A stretch of 9,706 nucleotides of DNA from JACDDK01 sp038198445. Its GTDB lineage: Bacteria; Actinomycetota; Rubrobacteria; Rubrobacterales; Rubrobacteraceae. Shown piece by piece: positions 1 through 5,911 of the stretch. Every line of letters begins with the position of its first letter. Position 1 is the first letter of the stretch. Position numbers and translations under genes: made by a program. The stretch lies in the NCBI GenBank assembly GCA_038198445.1, contig JBBPZZ010000161.1, forward strand, positions 1 through 9,706, in the 5' to 3' direction. The notes below the pieces were generated by a model. That model saw only the letters and a list, made by a program, of their open reading frames with translations, was not told the DNA's origin and did not search any database.

Positions 1-1406
1 AGGACGTCCAGGAACGAGGGGACATACAACTCCAGACCGTCGTAGAGCGGCACCCGGAGGGTTGCGATGGACCGCAGGGAGACTACTTCCGGCTCGTCCG
101 GGCCGCCGCAGCGCACGAAGCTCAGGCCGTCAGCGCGGCTGGTAGCGAGGGGCTGGATGCTGCGATACATCGTGGAGACGCCGTGGATCCCCTCCATCCC
201 GTCCACGAATACCCCGATCCGGCGGCCTTCGCGCCGGCTTTCCAGACCCAGTTCGCCGCGCAGTTCGGAAGTTTTCCGGCTCTCGCGGCCAAAGTACCCA
301 TGCACGGCGATGTACGGCGCGATAAAGACATGGCCGTCCATGAAGCCACCCATGGAACTGAGGAAGTCGAGGGCGGGGAACCCGAGCCCCGAGTCCTTGA
401 GCGCGAGCGATACATGGTCCTCGTACCTGGCGGAGAGTACGGCGCGTATCTCCGCCTCGTCGAGCCCAGCGAGGAGCGGCACGTACCGCAGCAACTTGTT
501 CTCGTGGGCCGGCGAAGAGCCCTTTACGCGGCGCAGCACCTCCCTGGGAATGGCGAAGCGGCTCAGGATGGCGGCTGCCTTCCCCTCCCTGCCGTCCTCC
601 AGCGCCGAGCCCGCCAGCCTGAAGGCGGTGTGGGTGACCTTGCCGACCGAACCGTCCTCGCCGCCCGGTTCGATCTCCCCGGCAGCGATAGCTTCGAGTA
701 GCTCTTGCGTGCTGGCGACTCCGGGAGCAACGGTGAAGGTGGCCCCGCCATAGATACCGCCGTGGTCGTCGGAGCCACCGGTACCGGCGACCCTCTGATG
801 AGGCGGTGGGGCGAGACCGTGGCGGAGCGCCATCTGCCGGAGGTCAAGGACGCCGACGCTCTCCGCGGCCTCTCTGGCGAGCCGGTTCCGAGACGCGGGC
901 CGGGAGCCGTTCACGAACTCCCAGAGGTCAAAGAGCACGAGCCTCTTCTCGATCATGGTCCGGTCCAGAGGCCCGGAGACGCCGTAGATGGGATGGGCGA
1001 GGACGTGAACGATGCCGGCCTCTCGGAGGTAAGCGATCAGTTCGTAGACGTTGTTCCGGCGGGACTGGGCCTCGACGTGAATACCGGCGTCCAGACCGTA
1101 AAGGAGAACGTCGACGTAGCTTCCATCCTCGGGGAACAGGGCCGAAACCTCCTCCCCTACGAAGAAATCCGGATGGTGCGAAAGAGTGAGGGCTCCGTCT
1201 ATCGTCTCGTGATCCGTGAGGGTGACAAAATCCATGCCAGCCTGTTTCGCCATCCGATAGGCTTTCTCGGGCGGCGTATACGACTCGCGCACGCCGACCT
1301 CGTCACCGAGTCCCTTCACCCAGACGTTCGTCGCCGACCCCGAAGCGTGAGAGTGGAGGTGTAGATCCACCCTGACCCCATCTTCTCCGCTACCCGTTCT
1401 CCTCAT
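1..1406 (-). CDS. PHP-domain phosphoesterase fused to a GT4-type glycosyltransferase (3' part beyond window)
   Basis: The frame is open from ATG at 1406 to the left edge (468 codons, no stop seen), so the C-terminus is missing. GAGGAGG at 1411-1417 lies 4 nt before the ATG and supports this start. Residues 12-220 form a PHP domain with the family's metal-ligand motifs in order: DLHLHSH (14-20), LTDHE (63-67), GEEVS (84-88), HVLAHP (134-139) and GGSDDH (210-215). PHP domains are multinuclear metal-dependent phosphoesterases. Residues about 230-390 match nothing I recognise. From about residue 395 the sequence turns into the start of a GT-B glycosyltransferase: RIGVFVDGMEGIHGVS, a beta strand followed by a Gly-rich loop, as in GT4 enzymes. 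One chain therefore seems to pair phosphate hydrolysis with sugar transfer. A cytoplasmic location is inferred because no signal peptide is visible. The glycosyltransferase donor-binding half lies outside the window, so donor and acceptor are unknown. The PHP call is secure and the glycosyltransferase call is moderately so. Confidence 0.88.
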   Translation of the reverse strand, partial: MRRTGSGEDGVRVDLHLHSHASGSATNVWVKGLGDEVGVRESYTPPEKAYRMAKQAGMDFVTLTDHETIDGALTLSHHPDFFVGEEVSALFPEDGSYVDVLLYGLDAGIHVEAQSRRNNVYELIAYLREAGIVHVLAHPIYGVSGPLDRTMIEKRLVLFDLWEFVNGSRPASRNRLAREAAESVGVLDLRQMALRHGLAPPPHQRVAGTGGSDDHGGIYGGATFTVAPGVASTQELLEAIAAGEIEPGGEDGSVGKVTHTAFRLAGSALEDGREGKAAAILSRFAIPREVLRRVKGSSPAHENKLLRYVPLLAGLDEAEIRAVLSARYEDHVSLALKDSGLGFPALDFLSSMGGFMDGHVFIAPYIAVHGYFGRESRKTSELRGELGLESRREGRRIGVFVDGMEGIHGVSTMYRSIQPLATSRADGLSFVRCGGPDEPEVVSLRSIATLRVPLYDGLELYVPSFLDV

Positions 1407-1500
1407 GCAACCTCCTCGCTAGAATTTCCGTTTACCCGCGACAGGCTCGTGCAGGACTGGGCTCGATCGCGGCTGTGTAATGGTGATGAGAGATCCGTCG

Positions 1501-1530
1501 TTTATGTCGGACCGCTGGAGGTGGAATCAA
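1501..1530 (-). promoter_or_regulatory. Weak sigma-70-like promoter candidate for the PHP-glycosyltransferase gene
   Basis: On the minus strand TTGATT (1530-1525) and CATAAA (1506-1501) are separated by 18 bp. Each hexamer matches four of six bases of the -35 and -10 consensus. The site lies about 95 bp upstream of the ATG at 1406, which would leave a leader of roughly 85-90 nt. The match is modest and such pairs arise by chance, so this is only a candidate. Confidence 0.25.
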
Positions 1531-1644
1531 GAGAGTGTAGCGACCGCTCGTAAGACGAGAAACCGTAAGTCCCGTAAGAGATCTAGAGTTCACCGACACT
1601 AAAGATAACCGGGTTTCGGATGCAGTGGGTTACCGGAGCATCAA

Positions 1645-1661
1645 ATATCTGCTAAAGATAT
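1645..1661. repeat. Small A/T-rich inverted repeat downstream of the importer operon
   Basis: ATATCT (1645-1650) and AGATAT (1656-1661) are perfect reverse complements around a 5-nt loop. It lies about 57 bp past the ATPase stop codon in the transcription direction. The stem is short and made mostly of A-T pairs, so it would be a poor terminator by itself. It could be an operator half-site pair, or chance in A/T-rich DNA. Confidence 0.25.
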
Positions 1662-1717
1662 GTTAAAGCAATTTGCAGAACAACTGATTAACACGATACG
1701 CAAGCGATCAACCGGAT

Positions 1718-2794
1718 TCAGTATTGTCCGTCGTTAAGGTGAAGTATTCGCGCGCTGTCGGCGTCGAACCGGACCGAGACTCGAAAGCCGGAATTAAGAT
1801 TCCGTGCCGCCCGCGGCGGAAGGTCGGCCGTGATCTCCCCGGCGCCATTGGCGACCTTCAGACGGGTCACGGGTCCGAGGAACGAGTGGCTGACGACCCG
1901 GCCTTCGAGAGATCCCATCGGGGTTGACCTCTCCGAGTCCAACTCCGCAAGCTCGACAGACTCCGGCCGTACCAGTACCAGCACCTTCTCCCCCGCGCCA
2001 AAGTTCCGCGCGGCCTCGACTTTCAGGCGGCGCCCCTTGTGCTCGACGTGTTCGGGACCGACGATCTTCGCCTCCAGGCGGTTCATGGTCCCGATAAACT
2101 CGGCGACGAACGGAGTCTCGGGCTCACCGTAGATCTCCGCCGGCGAGCCGACCTGTTCCACGCGGCCGTTACAGAGCACGGCGATCCGGTCGGAGACCGC
2201 GAGCGCTTCTTCCTGATCGTGGGTGACGTAGAGGGTGGTTATCCCGAGTTCGGACTGGACCCGACGGATCTCCTCCCGAAGCTGCACCCGTACCTTGGCG
2301 TCGAGCGCCGAAAGCGGCTCGTCCAGCAGCAGCACCCCCGGCTCTATAGCCAGAGCACGGGCGAGAGCGACCCGCTGCTGCATCCCGCCGGAGAGCTGGT
2401 GCGGATACCGCTCCGTCGCGTGCGAGAGCCCAACCATACTCAACAACTCCGCCGCCCGCCGCGAGCGCTTCTCCGCCGGCGCTCCGCGCACGCGCAGGCC
2501 GAACTCCACATTCTGAGCGGCGGTCATATTGGGGAAGAGACTGTAGGCCTGGAAGACCATCCCCATGTTGCGTTCGTTGGGCGGTACGTTCGAGACATCT
2601 TTACCGTCCAGGAGTACCTGTCCCTCCGTCGGCCTCTCGAATCCAGCCACTATCCGCAGGGCGGTCGTCTTTCCGCAGCCACTCGGTCCGACCAGAGAGA
2701 CGAACTCCCCGGCGCCCAACTCAAGGTCGATGCCTTCCAACGCCCGGACTTCGCCAAAGGTCTTGGTCAGTCTTTCGAGTCGCACGGTTCCCAT
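1718..2794 (-). CDS. ABC importer ATP-binding subunit (PotA-like, with TOBE domain)
   Basis: A 358-residue ABC ATPase that powers uptake at the inner face of the membrane. All core motifs are intact: Walker A GPSGCGKT (36-43), Q-loop Gln82 in MVFQ, signature LSGGMQQR (134-141), Walker B LLLDEP (155-160) with catalytic Glu159, D-loop SALD (162-165) and switch His192 in VTHD. Residues after about 240 have the TOBE-type C-terminal extension usual in importers for polyamines, phosphonates, iron, sulfate and sugars. The length is typical. The ATG at 2792-2794 follows the permease stop after 2 bp, and GGAGG lies about 12 nt upstream, so it is the last gene of a four-gene operon and probably depends on coupled translation. 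ATPases of this class are very alike, so sequence gives the class but not the substrate. Confidence 0.95.
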   Translation of the reverse strand: MGTVRLERLTKTFGEVRALEGIDLELGAGEFVSLVGPSGCGKTTALRIVAGFERPTEGQVLLDGKDVSNVPPNERNMGMVFQAYSLFPNMTAAQNVEFGLRVRGAPAEKRSRRAAELLSMVGLSHATERYPHQLSGGMQQRVALARALAIEPGVLLLDEPLSALDAKVRVQLREEIRRVQSELGITTLYVTHDQEEALAVSDRIAVLCNGRVEQVGSPAEIYGEPETPFVAEFIGTMNRLEAKIVGPEHVEHKGRRLKVEAARNFGAGEKVLVLVRPESVELAELDSERSTPMGSLEGRVVSHSFLGPVTRLKVANGAGEITADLPPRAARNLNSGFRVSVRFDADSARILHLNDGQY

Positions 2795-2796
2795 GA

Positions 2797-3585
2797 TTAT
2801 CTGGCGCCTCCGATCTGTGTCTGTTCCGCGCCGGAGCGCCGTCCGATGGCCGAGAGCCCAAGCATGGCGATCCAGGTGAGCGCGAAACTAATGAGCGTCA
2901 GCGCCGCCGCGGGGTTGGCCTGCGACTGCCCAATGTACGCGATGTAGACCGCGAACGACGAGAAGAGCATCAGGCTCGCCATCGTGTACTCGCCGAGGAT
3001 TATCGCGAGGGTCAGGAAAGACCCGCTAAGGAGCGCCACCCGCAAGTTCGGCACGATGACCCGCAAGAGGATCGTGCGCCGCCCAGCCCCCAGGCTCTGC
3101 GCCGCCTCCGTCAGGGTGTGGATGTTGATAGCCTGCATCCCGGCGTCCACCGAGCGGTAGACGTAGGGCAGCGCGTGGATGACGTAGCCGCACAGCAGGA
3201 TCGCCGGCGTCGCCACGAACCACTGCGGCGCCCCCTGGTACAAAGTGAGTATCCCGACGACCAGCACTATGGGCGGTACCACGAACGGCATGACGGAGAC
3301 GAATTCCAGCACCGGCCGCAGCCGGGGCATCCTGAGCCGCACCCAGTACACCGTGGGTACCACCAGCGCGAGCGAGAGTACGATAGTTCCCACGGCCATC
3401 TTCGACGAGAACCAGATGCTCTGACGGAACCCCGGATCGGAGAGGATGTACGTGTAGGCCCCGAACCCGTAGTGGCCTCTCCCCTCCTCCAGGCTGAACT
3501 GCAACGTGGCGAGCAGCGGGACCAGGAAGTACAGGGCTCCGAGCAGCAGCCAGACAAGTTTGGACCAGGAAACGTTTCGCTTCAT
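2797..3585 (-). CDS. ABC importer permease, second subunit (PotC/PhnV-like)
   Basis: A 262-residue integral membrane protein with about six hydrophobic segments, the first at residues 10-30. It carries the cytoplasmic EAA loop near residues 159-186 (TEAAQSLGAGRR, then the PN of IVPN), which docks on the ATPase. I chose ATG at 3585 over GTG at 3594. GAGGTGG (3591-3597) sits 5 nt before the ATG, whereas it would overlap the GTG. The ATG also overlaps the upstream permease stop as ATGA (3582-3585), the usual mark of translational coupling. It should form the channel as a heterodimer with the permease encoded just upstream. The family covers spermidine/putrescine, 2-aminoethylphosphonate and related importers, and the substrate is not determined here. 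Confidence 0.93.
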   Translation of the reverse strand: MKRNVSWSKLVWLLLGALYFLVPLLATLQFSLEEGRGHYGFGAYTYILSDPGFRQSIWFSSKMAVGTIVLSLALVVPTVYWVRLRMPRLRPVLEFVSVMPFVVPPIVLVVGILTLYQGAPQWFVATPAILLCGYVIHALPYVYRSVDAGMQAINIHTLTEAAQSLGAGRRTILLRVIVPNLRVALLSGSFLTLAIILGEYTMASLMLFSSFAVYIAYIGQSQANPAAALTLISFALTWIAMLGLSAIGRRSGAEQTQIGGAR

Positions 3586-4478
3586 CGGGTCCACCTCGCA
3601 GTCCGGCGCTGGAGTAGCGTGTATAGGAGGGTCGAGATGGCTATTACCACGACCATGCCGAGGGCGAGCGCGTGTCCCTGGTGCGGATTGGAGAGGACGT
3701 CGCCCTGAAAGACCTGCCCTATGAGAACCGGCACCAGGTTAACCTGACCCGAGGTCAGCGCGGCGGGCGTGGCGTAGGCGGCGAATGCGTTGGCGAAAAG
3801 CAGTACCATCGCGCCCAGGATCGAGGGCGCGAGGATCGGAAGCCCCACGTACCGCCAGTACTGGCTGGACGACGCGCCGAGGTTGCCTGCTGCCTCCCGC
3901 CACTCCCGTCGCAAGCCGTCTACAGCCGGGGCTATGACCAGGATCATGAGCGGTATCTGGAAGTAGAGGTAGATGATCGCGAGCCCCGCGAAAGTGAACA
4001 GCGAGAACCCGCTACCGTAGAGATCAAAGCCCAGCGTCCCGCTAAAGAACTGGGTGACGATCCCCGTGGTCCCTAGAGTCGCCACGAAAGCGAAGGCTAG
4101 CGGAACTCCGGCGAAGTTGGCGGCGACGCCGGAGAACGTCGTGATGAGGGGCCGCAGAAAGCGCGGCGTTCCTCCGGTGAGCGCGGCATAGGCCAGGAGT
4201 CCGCCGAAGACGCCGCCGAGAAACGCGGTGAGCGCGCTCAGCTCTATGCTCGTCCGGTACGCGCCCAGGTACTGCGGCTCGAAGAGAGTACGCACGTTAG
4301 TGAGGGTGAACCCGCCCGCCTCGTCCTGGAAGGCGCCGACGATGAGCGTTACCGAGGGCAGGAAGAGGAACAACGTGACGAAGGCGAAGAACGGCAGGAC
4401 GCCGAGCCACGTCAGCGAGCGGGTCTTGTCCCTTTTCGTGGCGGCCAGGGCTACGCTCCCGCCACTTTTGGACCCCAT
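3582..4478 (-). CDS. ABC importer permease, first subunit (PotB/PhnU-like)
   Basis: A 298-residue membrane protein with a basic cytoplasmic N-terminus (residues 14-20) and a first membrane segment at about 25-48. More hydrophobic segments follow, with an EAA loop near 195-221 (EAAGNLGASSSQYW, then LPILAPSI). It pairs with the permease encoded downstream to form the membrane channel. Its first 28 bp overlap the end of the solute-binding protein gene. The ATG at 4478 is the only plausible in-frame start before the first membrane segment, yet the AAGGAGG ahead of it ends only 1 nt from the ATG, which is unusually close. Initiation may rely on ribosomes arriving from the overlapping upstream gene. 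Its own stop overlaps the next start as ATGA. Confidence 0.92.
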   Translation of the reverse strand: MGSKSGGSVALAATKRDKTRSLTWLGVLPFFAFVTLFLFLPSVTLIVGAFQDEAGGFTLTNVRTLFEPQYLGAYRTSIELSALTAFLGGVFGGLLAYAALTGGTPRFLRPLITTFSGVAANFAGVPLAFAFVATLGTTGIVTQFFSGTLGFDLYGSGFSLFTFAGLAIIYLYFQIPLMILVIAPAVDGLRREWREAAGNLGASSSQYWRYVGLPILAPSILGAMVLLFANAFAAYATPAALTSGQVNLVPVLIGQVFQGDVLSNPHQGHALALGMVVVIAISTLLYTLLQRRTARWTR

Positions 4479-5608
4479 TCCTCCTTGAGTTGGGCGGTTG
4501 CCGCGTCGGTCTGCTTCTGGGTCGGGAACTCGATCTTCTCGTAAGACTTAGCCGGAGGAAGCTTGTCCAGCAGCTTCTGGGGGATCACGTTCCGCTTCAC
4601 CATGTCGTCGAAGCGGGCCGGATGGGCGTAGCCTTTCAGCCAGAGGAGTTGGCCTTCGTCGGAGTAGAGGAACTCCTGCCAGAGCCGGGCGGAGAAGGGG
4701 TTCGGGGCGTCGGCGTTTATGGCCTGGACGTAGAAGTTTCCGAAGACTCCGCTCTTTGGGACCTGTACCTGCCACTTGATCTTGTCCTTGAGTTCGTCAC
4801 CGTAGCCGGTCTGCAGGTAGTCCCAGTCGATGGTAATGGGCGTCTGGCCGTTGGCGATGTTCGCCGGGGTAACGCCGACCGGGATAAAGTTGCCGATCTT
4901 CTTGAGATCGGCGAAGAAGTCTATTCCTGGACCGATGTCGTCGAGCGAGCCGCCGTTGGCAAGGGACGCCGCGAAGACGCCCGAGAAGGAAGCCGCCGCC
5001 GTGCGCGGGTCACCGTTCAGCGCCACCTTGCCCTTGTACTCGGGCTTTTTCAGCTCCTCCCAGTCCTGGGGTACGTTCTTCACTACGTCATTGTTGACAC
5101 CAAAGGCTATGACCCCATAGTAATCGCCGACCCACATGCCGCCGGAGTCCTTCATAAAGTCGGGGATCGAACCCCACTTCGAGTTCTCGTACCGGGCGTA
5201 GAGACTGTCTTTCTTACCCTGCGAGGCAAAGGACGCGCCGACGTCGAGTACGTCGGGGGCGCGCTGCTGGCCCTTGAGAGCCTTCACTGCCTGGTGCTCT
5301 TCGGCCGAAGAACCATCCGGGTTGGCATTGTTGATCTTTATGCCGTACTTCTTGGTGAAGGTCTGCATGACCTCCCCATAGTTAGACCAGTCGGGCGGGA
5401 GCGCGATCGTGTTGAGCGCCCCCTCGTCCTTCGCCGATGAGATCAAATCCTTCATCGACATCTCGCTCCCGGACTTCGGGACCTTTGCTCCCGACGCCCC
5501 CGCGCCTCCTCCACCGCACGCGGCGAGCAACGCCGGCAGGGTCGTCATGCCCACTCCCGCTATAGCCGACTTCCGCAGAAAATCTCCACGCGTAAACCTG
5601 CGATCCAA
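4451..5608 (-). CDS. Lipoprotein solute-binding protein of the ABC importer (PotD/AfuA-like)
   Basis: An extracytoplasmic binding protein, about 385 residues, that captures the substrate and delivers it to the two permeases. I chose TTG at 5606-5608 because GGAGG (5617-5621) lies 8 nt upstream; an in-frame ATG at 5683 has no comparable site and adds a non-signal-like extension. From this start the N-terminus reads LDRRFTRGDFLRK, then a hydrophobic stretch, then lipobox LLAAC with Cys31, followed by a Gly/Ala-rich tether. The motif resembles a Tat signal, but the second Arg of the R-R-x-F-L core is Gly (R7-G8-D9-F10-L11). The mature part has features of type II periplasmic-binding folds of the polyamine/iron/phosphonate group, such as GDYYGVIAFGVN and ITIDWDYL. 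It is first in the operon, and the substrate is unknown. Confidence 0.9.
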   Translation of the reverse strand: MDRRFTRGDFLRKSAIAGVGMTTLPALLAACGGGGAGASGAKVPKSGSEMSMKDLISSAKDEGALNTIALPPDWSNYGEVMQTFTKKYGIKINNANPDGSSAEEHQAVKALKGQQRAPDVLDVGASFASQGKKDSLYARYENSKWGSIPDFMKDSGGMWVGDYYGVIAFGVNNDVVKNVPQDWEELKKPEYKGKVALNGDPRTAAASFSGVFAASLANGGSLDDIGPGIDFFADLKKIGNFIPVGVTPANIANGQTPITIDWDYLQTGYGDELKDKIKWQVQVPKSGVFGNFYVQAINADAPNPFSARLWQEFLYSDEGQLLWLKGYAHPARFDDMVKRNVIPQKLLDKLPPAKSYEKIEFPTQKQTDAATAQLKEEWGPKVAGA

Positions 5609-5616
5609 AATTCGCA

Positions 5617-5621
5617 CCTCC
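5617..5621 (-). promoter_or_regulatory. Ribosome binding site fixing the TTG start of the solute-binding protein
   Basis: GGAGG on the minus strand, 8 nt before TTG at 5608-5606. It outweighs the upstream in-frame ATG (5683) and GTG (5623), which lack similarly well-spaced sites. The resulting signal peptide has a normal length of 30 residues before the lipobox Cys. Confidence 0.7.
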
Positions 5622-5749
5622 ACTAGCTTCTTTCCGGTAGTCCCGAACAGCCTCAGAGAGCCGCCGCTCGTAAACCAAGACAAAGATAGCCAAAGGCGCG
5701 CGCCCGTAGGTTACACAGAAGGAAACTCTCGATTAAATGTTCGTTTACG

Positions 5750-5783
5750 CTCCGCACAGGGTCTGTTTCAGACAGGTGCGGGG
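5750..5783. promoter_or_regulatory. Strong stem-loop in the divergent region
   Basis: The outer arms CCGCAC (5752-5757) and GTGCGG (5776-5781) are perfect complements. They extend outward by a T-G wobble (5751/5782) and a C-G pair (5750/5783). After a small 3x2 internal loop, an inner stem GTCTG (5761-5765) pairs with CAGAC (5769-5773) around TTT. No T-run follows on either side, so it is not a standard terminator. It may be an operator for a dimeric regulator acting on both transcripts, or a folded leader element. Confidence 0.5.
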
Positions 5784-5784
5784 A

Positions 5785-5812
5785 TTTAACTGACAATTCA
5801 TTCTCCTTTAAC
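5785..5812. repeat. Direct TTTAAC repeat with 22-bp period
   Basis: TTTAAC occurs at 5785-5790 and 5807-5812, so the two copies lie on the same DNA face two helical turns apart. Response regulators of the PhoB/PhoP type bind direct repeats with about 11-bp periods, which makes this a possible site next to phoD. The units do not match a Pho box consensus that I can verify, so the call is tentative. Confidence 0.3.
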
Positions 5813-5911
5813 CCGGTGCTTCGAATAGTTCCGTAAACTTGCTCGTGGCACGGACTTTCGGCTCTGTATTGCCGGAATCGGGACGAATCACTTTACAATT
5901 CGGAGGTTCAC

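Larger units (their letters stand above)
1407..1717. other. Intergenic region between importer operon end and PHP-glycosyltransferase gene
   Basis: This is 311 bp without a convincing gene. Both neighbours are on the minus strand, so it should hold the end of the importer transcript and the promoter of the PHP-glycosyltransferase gene. The part near 1600-1720 is clearly richer in A/T than the surrounding genes. It contains a small inverted repeat (1645-1661), three CGTAAG copies (1549-1578) and a weak promoter-like pair (1501-1530). I see no G/C-rich hairpin followed by a T-run, so no classical intrinsic terminator is called. Confidence 0.6.
5609..5911. promoter_or_regulatory. Divergent control region between the importer operon and phoD
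   Basis: This 303-bp gap must hold the promoters of both the importer operon (leftward) and phoD (rightward). It is richer in A/T than its neighbours, mainly at 5720-5750 and 5780-5900. Visible structure comprises a stem-loop at 5750-5783, two TTTAAC copies exactly 22 bp apart (5785-5790 and 5807-5812), GTTTACG at 5743-5749 repeated inverted as CGTAAAC at 5832-5838, and a 10-bp palindrome GGCGCGCGCC at 5695-5704. CTGACA (5790-5795) resembles a -35 element but has no good -10 at the right spacing. No promoter could be fixed by eye on either strand. Confidence 0.6.

Noticed and set aside
67..1364. Long plus-strand and other-frame open frames over the left end
   Set aside because: They lie opposite or out of frame to the continuous PHP-glycosyltransferase frame, have arginine/proline/serine-rich shadow composition, and show no family motifs.
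2039..2947. 302-codon plus-strand open frame over the ATPase gene
   Set aside because: It is antisense to a complete, motif-intact ABC ATPase; high G+C content produces such shadows.
4490..5440. 316-codon plus-strand open frame over the solute-binding protein gene
   Set aside because: It is antisense to a convincing lipoprotein gene, with Val/Leu/Arg-rich shadow composition and no recognisable domain.
5609..5683. N-terminal extension of the solute-binding protein from ATG at 5683
   Set aside because: It would bury the signal peptide behind 25 residues, lacks a good ribosome binding site, and the TTG at 5608 has GGAGG at ideal spacing.
5695..5704. GGCGCGCGCC palindrome as an operator
   Set aside because: Short G/C palindromes are common by chance in high-G+C DNA, and nothing nearby supports it.
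5891..5899. TACAAT as a -10 element for phoD
   Set aside because: It lies only 12 nt before the start, so a transcript starting there would lose the good GGAGG ribosome binding site, and no -35 lies 17 bp upstream.
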